Assembly (NCBI GenBank): GCA_018269055.1
Contig: JAFDVI010000001.1
Span: forward strand, 144,001 to 201,770
Source of the DNA: Acidobacteriota bacterium
GTDB taxonomy: Bacteria > Acidobacteriota > Blastocatellia > RBC074
Direction: 5' to 3'
DNA length: 57,770 bases
Shown here: positions 56,742 to 57,770 of the stretch, in pieces
Numbering within the stretch: the stretch's first letter is position 1
Layout of the letters: each line of letters begins with the position of its first letter
Notes under the pieces: generated by a model
Told to the model about the DNA's origin: nothing
The model's database searches: none
The model's input: the letters and a program-made list of their open reading frames with translations, nothing else
Translations under genes and position numbers: made by a program

Positions 56742-57731
56742 TTAACTCACTGGCCGACACTCAATGACGAAACGGCCAGAAGGTAACCGACCAGCGGCGC
56801 TCACTTCCAGCCCAGCTTCACGCGCAAGCTCGCGGAATTCGGCCAGTGTGTTGGTCTTGCCGCCCAGCAACACCGTCTCAATAGATAAACTAGCGGGCGC
56901 ATCGTCTGGCGAAACGCCGCCGGAGATCACAATGCGCCCCTTGGCCTGGGCGGCCTCGGCGCAGCGCTTCAGGATCGCCACGGTTTCACGGTCGGGCCAA
57001 TCGTTGAGCACTTTTGACAAGACATACAAATCACCGCCAGCGGGAAGCGGGTCGAAGAAGCTTTGGCCAATAATTTCAACCCGGTCGGCGACGCCTGCGG
57101 CGGCGAACGTTTCAGCAGCGCGCGCGACGGTTTTCGGGAAATCCACCAGAATGCCTTTGATGTCAGGATGGGCGAGCAGAATTTCGGCGAGCAGCGCGCC
57201 CGTGCCGCCGCCGACATCAACCACGGTGCGCATTGATTCCCAATCGCCGTCGAGCAGAATTTCCGAATCGGGGGTGCCGTGGCCTGCCGGTCCCATCAGC
57301 GCGTCGAATTCGGCGGCAATTTCCGGGTGCGCGTCCAGGTCTTCCCAATACGGACGCCCGAAAAGCTCTTCGTAAGCGGGTGCGCCCGTCCGCACGGCTT
57401 TGAGCAGCGTGCCCCAGGCGTAGGCCATTCGCCCGCCGAAGCCATCCAGATTCAGGCCGAGAAGCATTCCCGGTTCGAGCAATTGGCTCGCCGCTTCGTT
57501 GAGCGCAAAGCGTCCGGGCGCGGGTTCCGCAAATACGCCTTTGCCGATCAAATGCCGCAACACTCGGCCCAGATAATCGGCGTTGCAGTTTGCCGCCGCT
57601 GCAAGCGCGTTGAGTTCTTCCGCGCCCGCAGCTATGTGATCCGCGATGCGCAGCGTCGCCACCACATGCACGCACCACGGCGTGCAAAGATCGCTCAATT
57701 CGAAGAGATTTACAGGTTCCTGTGCTTGCAT
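56742..57731 (-). CDS. SAM-dependent O-methyltransferase (acetylserotonin-type)
   Basis: A 329-residue class I methyltransferase. The N-terminal winged-helix dimerisation domain (LATLRIADHIAAGAEELNA-like segment, then YLGRVLRHLIGKGVF) is followed by the Rossmann fold: SAM motif VVDVGGGTGALLAE, VDFPKTV, then GGDLYVLSKVLNDWPD with the usual acidic/His-like catalytic loop (here Asn-Asp instead of the common His-Asp) and RIVISGGVSPDDAP. Family members methylate hydroxyl groups of small aromatic or polyketide molecules; the missing His in the usual catalytic spot means the reaction should not be assumed. A repeat unit begins 16 bases upstream of its ATG. Confidence 0.88.
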   Translation of the reverse strand: MQAQEPVNLFELSDLCTPWCVHVVATLRIADHIAAGAEELNALAAAANCNADYLGRVLRHLIGKGVFAEPAPGRFALNEAASQLLEPGMLLGLNLDGFGGRMAYAWGTLLKAVRTGAPAYEELFGRPYWEDLDAHPEIAAEFDALMGPAGHGTPDSEILLDGDWESMRTVVDVGGGTGALLAEILLAHPDIKGILVDFPKTVARAAETFAAAGVADRVEIIGQSFFDPLPAGGDLYVLSKVLNDWPDRETVAILKRCAEAAQAKGRIVISGGVSPDDAPASLSIETVLLGGKTNTLAEFRELAREAGLEVSAAGRLPSGRFVIECRPVS

Positions 57732-57746
57732 GCGAAGTTACCTACC

Positions 57747-57770
57747 GGGTACGCACGCGTCCCCGCGTGC
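57747..57770. repeat. REP-like unit at window end
   Basis: GGGTACGCACGCG, then TCCC and CGCGTGC: a 7-bp palindrome (57753-57759 with 57764-57770) behind the same GGGTACGCA leader found in the type D arm at 26821-26845 (reverse strand). A possible inverted partner would lie outside the window. Confidence 0.55.

Overview
This window looks like a chromosomal contig of a soil or environmental Acidobacteriota, most likely Blastocatellia-like. The taxonomic hints are a DUF1501/DUF1800 pair whose DUF1800 member carries a Solibacter-type (TIGR03437-like) region, large secreted FG-GAP, kelch/HYR and Vps10-like proteins, a winged-helix/TPR membrane regulator, many M28 and other exported hydrolases, and several kinds of paired intergenic repeat. 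This is inferred from gene content only; there is no rRNA or tRNA gene in view.

Layout. 1-7.5 kb: C-terminal part of a flavin amine oxidase-like protein, then a minus-strand uvrD-like helicase / M28 peptidase / OsmC run, and a plus-strand M28 peptidase and dienelactone hydrolase. 7.7-14.8 kb: an 89-aa CxxC protein translationally coupled to a 1622-aa FG-GAP secreted protein, facing a winged-helix/TPR regulator across a 90-bp intergenic gap. 14.8-18.6 kb: ketoglutarate semialdehyde dehydrogenase, a FAH-fold sugar-acid dehydratase candidate and an SGNH hydrolase. 18.8-20.5 kb: an amidohydrolase. 20.5-22.7 kb: an AT-richer insert with a DUF104/PIN toxin-antitoxin pair and a lectin-like secreted protein, ending at a beheaded cyclophilin. 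22.9-25.2 kb: ECF sigma factor, zinc-finger anti-sigma and a secretin-N-like exported protein. 25.4-35.5 kb: DUF1501, DUF1800, kelch/HYR and coiled-coil exported proteins, all on the minus strand. 36-39.1 kb: an esterase, an RHH/PIN pair, small membrane ORFs and an XRE-like remnant. 39.1-47.8 kb: UvrA-type ATPase, Vps10/BNR protein and arylsulfatase. 47.9-54.7 kb: PA-IL-like lectin protein, papain-family peptidase, a 27-aa ORF, a leucine-rich-repeat protein, a second SGNH hydrolase, a nucleotidyltransferase and a DUF1801 protein. 54.7-57.7 kb: an orphan DUF433 antitoxin, an AAA ATPase fused to a DUF4435/TOPRIM-like domain (PARIS-like), and an O-methyltransferase.

The gene set suggests a heterotroph that exports hydrolases and large repeat proteins, oxidises sugar acids towards 2-oxoglutarate, and carries small defence or toxin-antitoxin patches. 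The best candidates for under-described biology are the CxxC/FG-GAP/winged-helix module, the compact AAA-DUF4435 fusion, the tiny ORF before the papain-like peptidase, and the paired REP-like elements whose edges in two cases supply the stop codon of the neighbouring gene.
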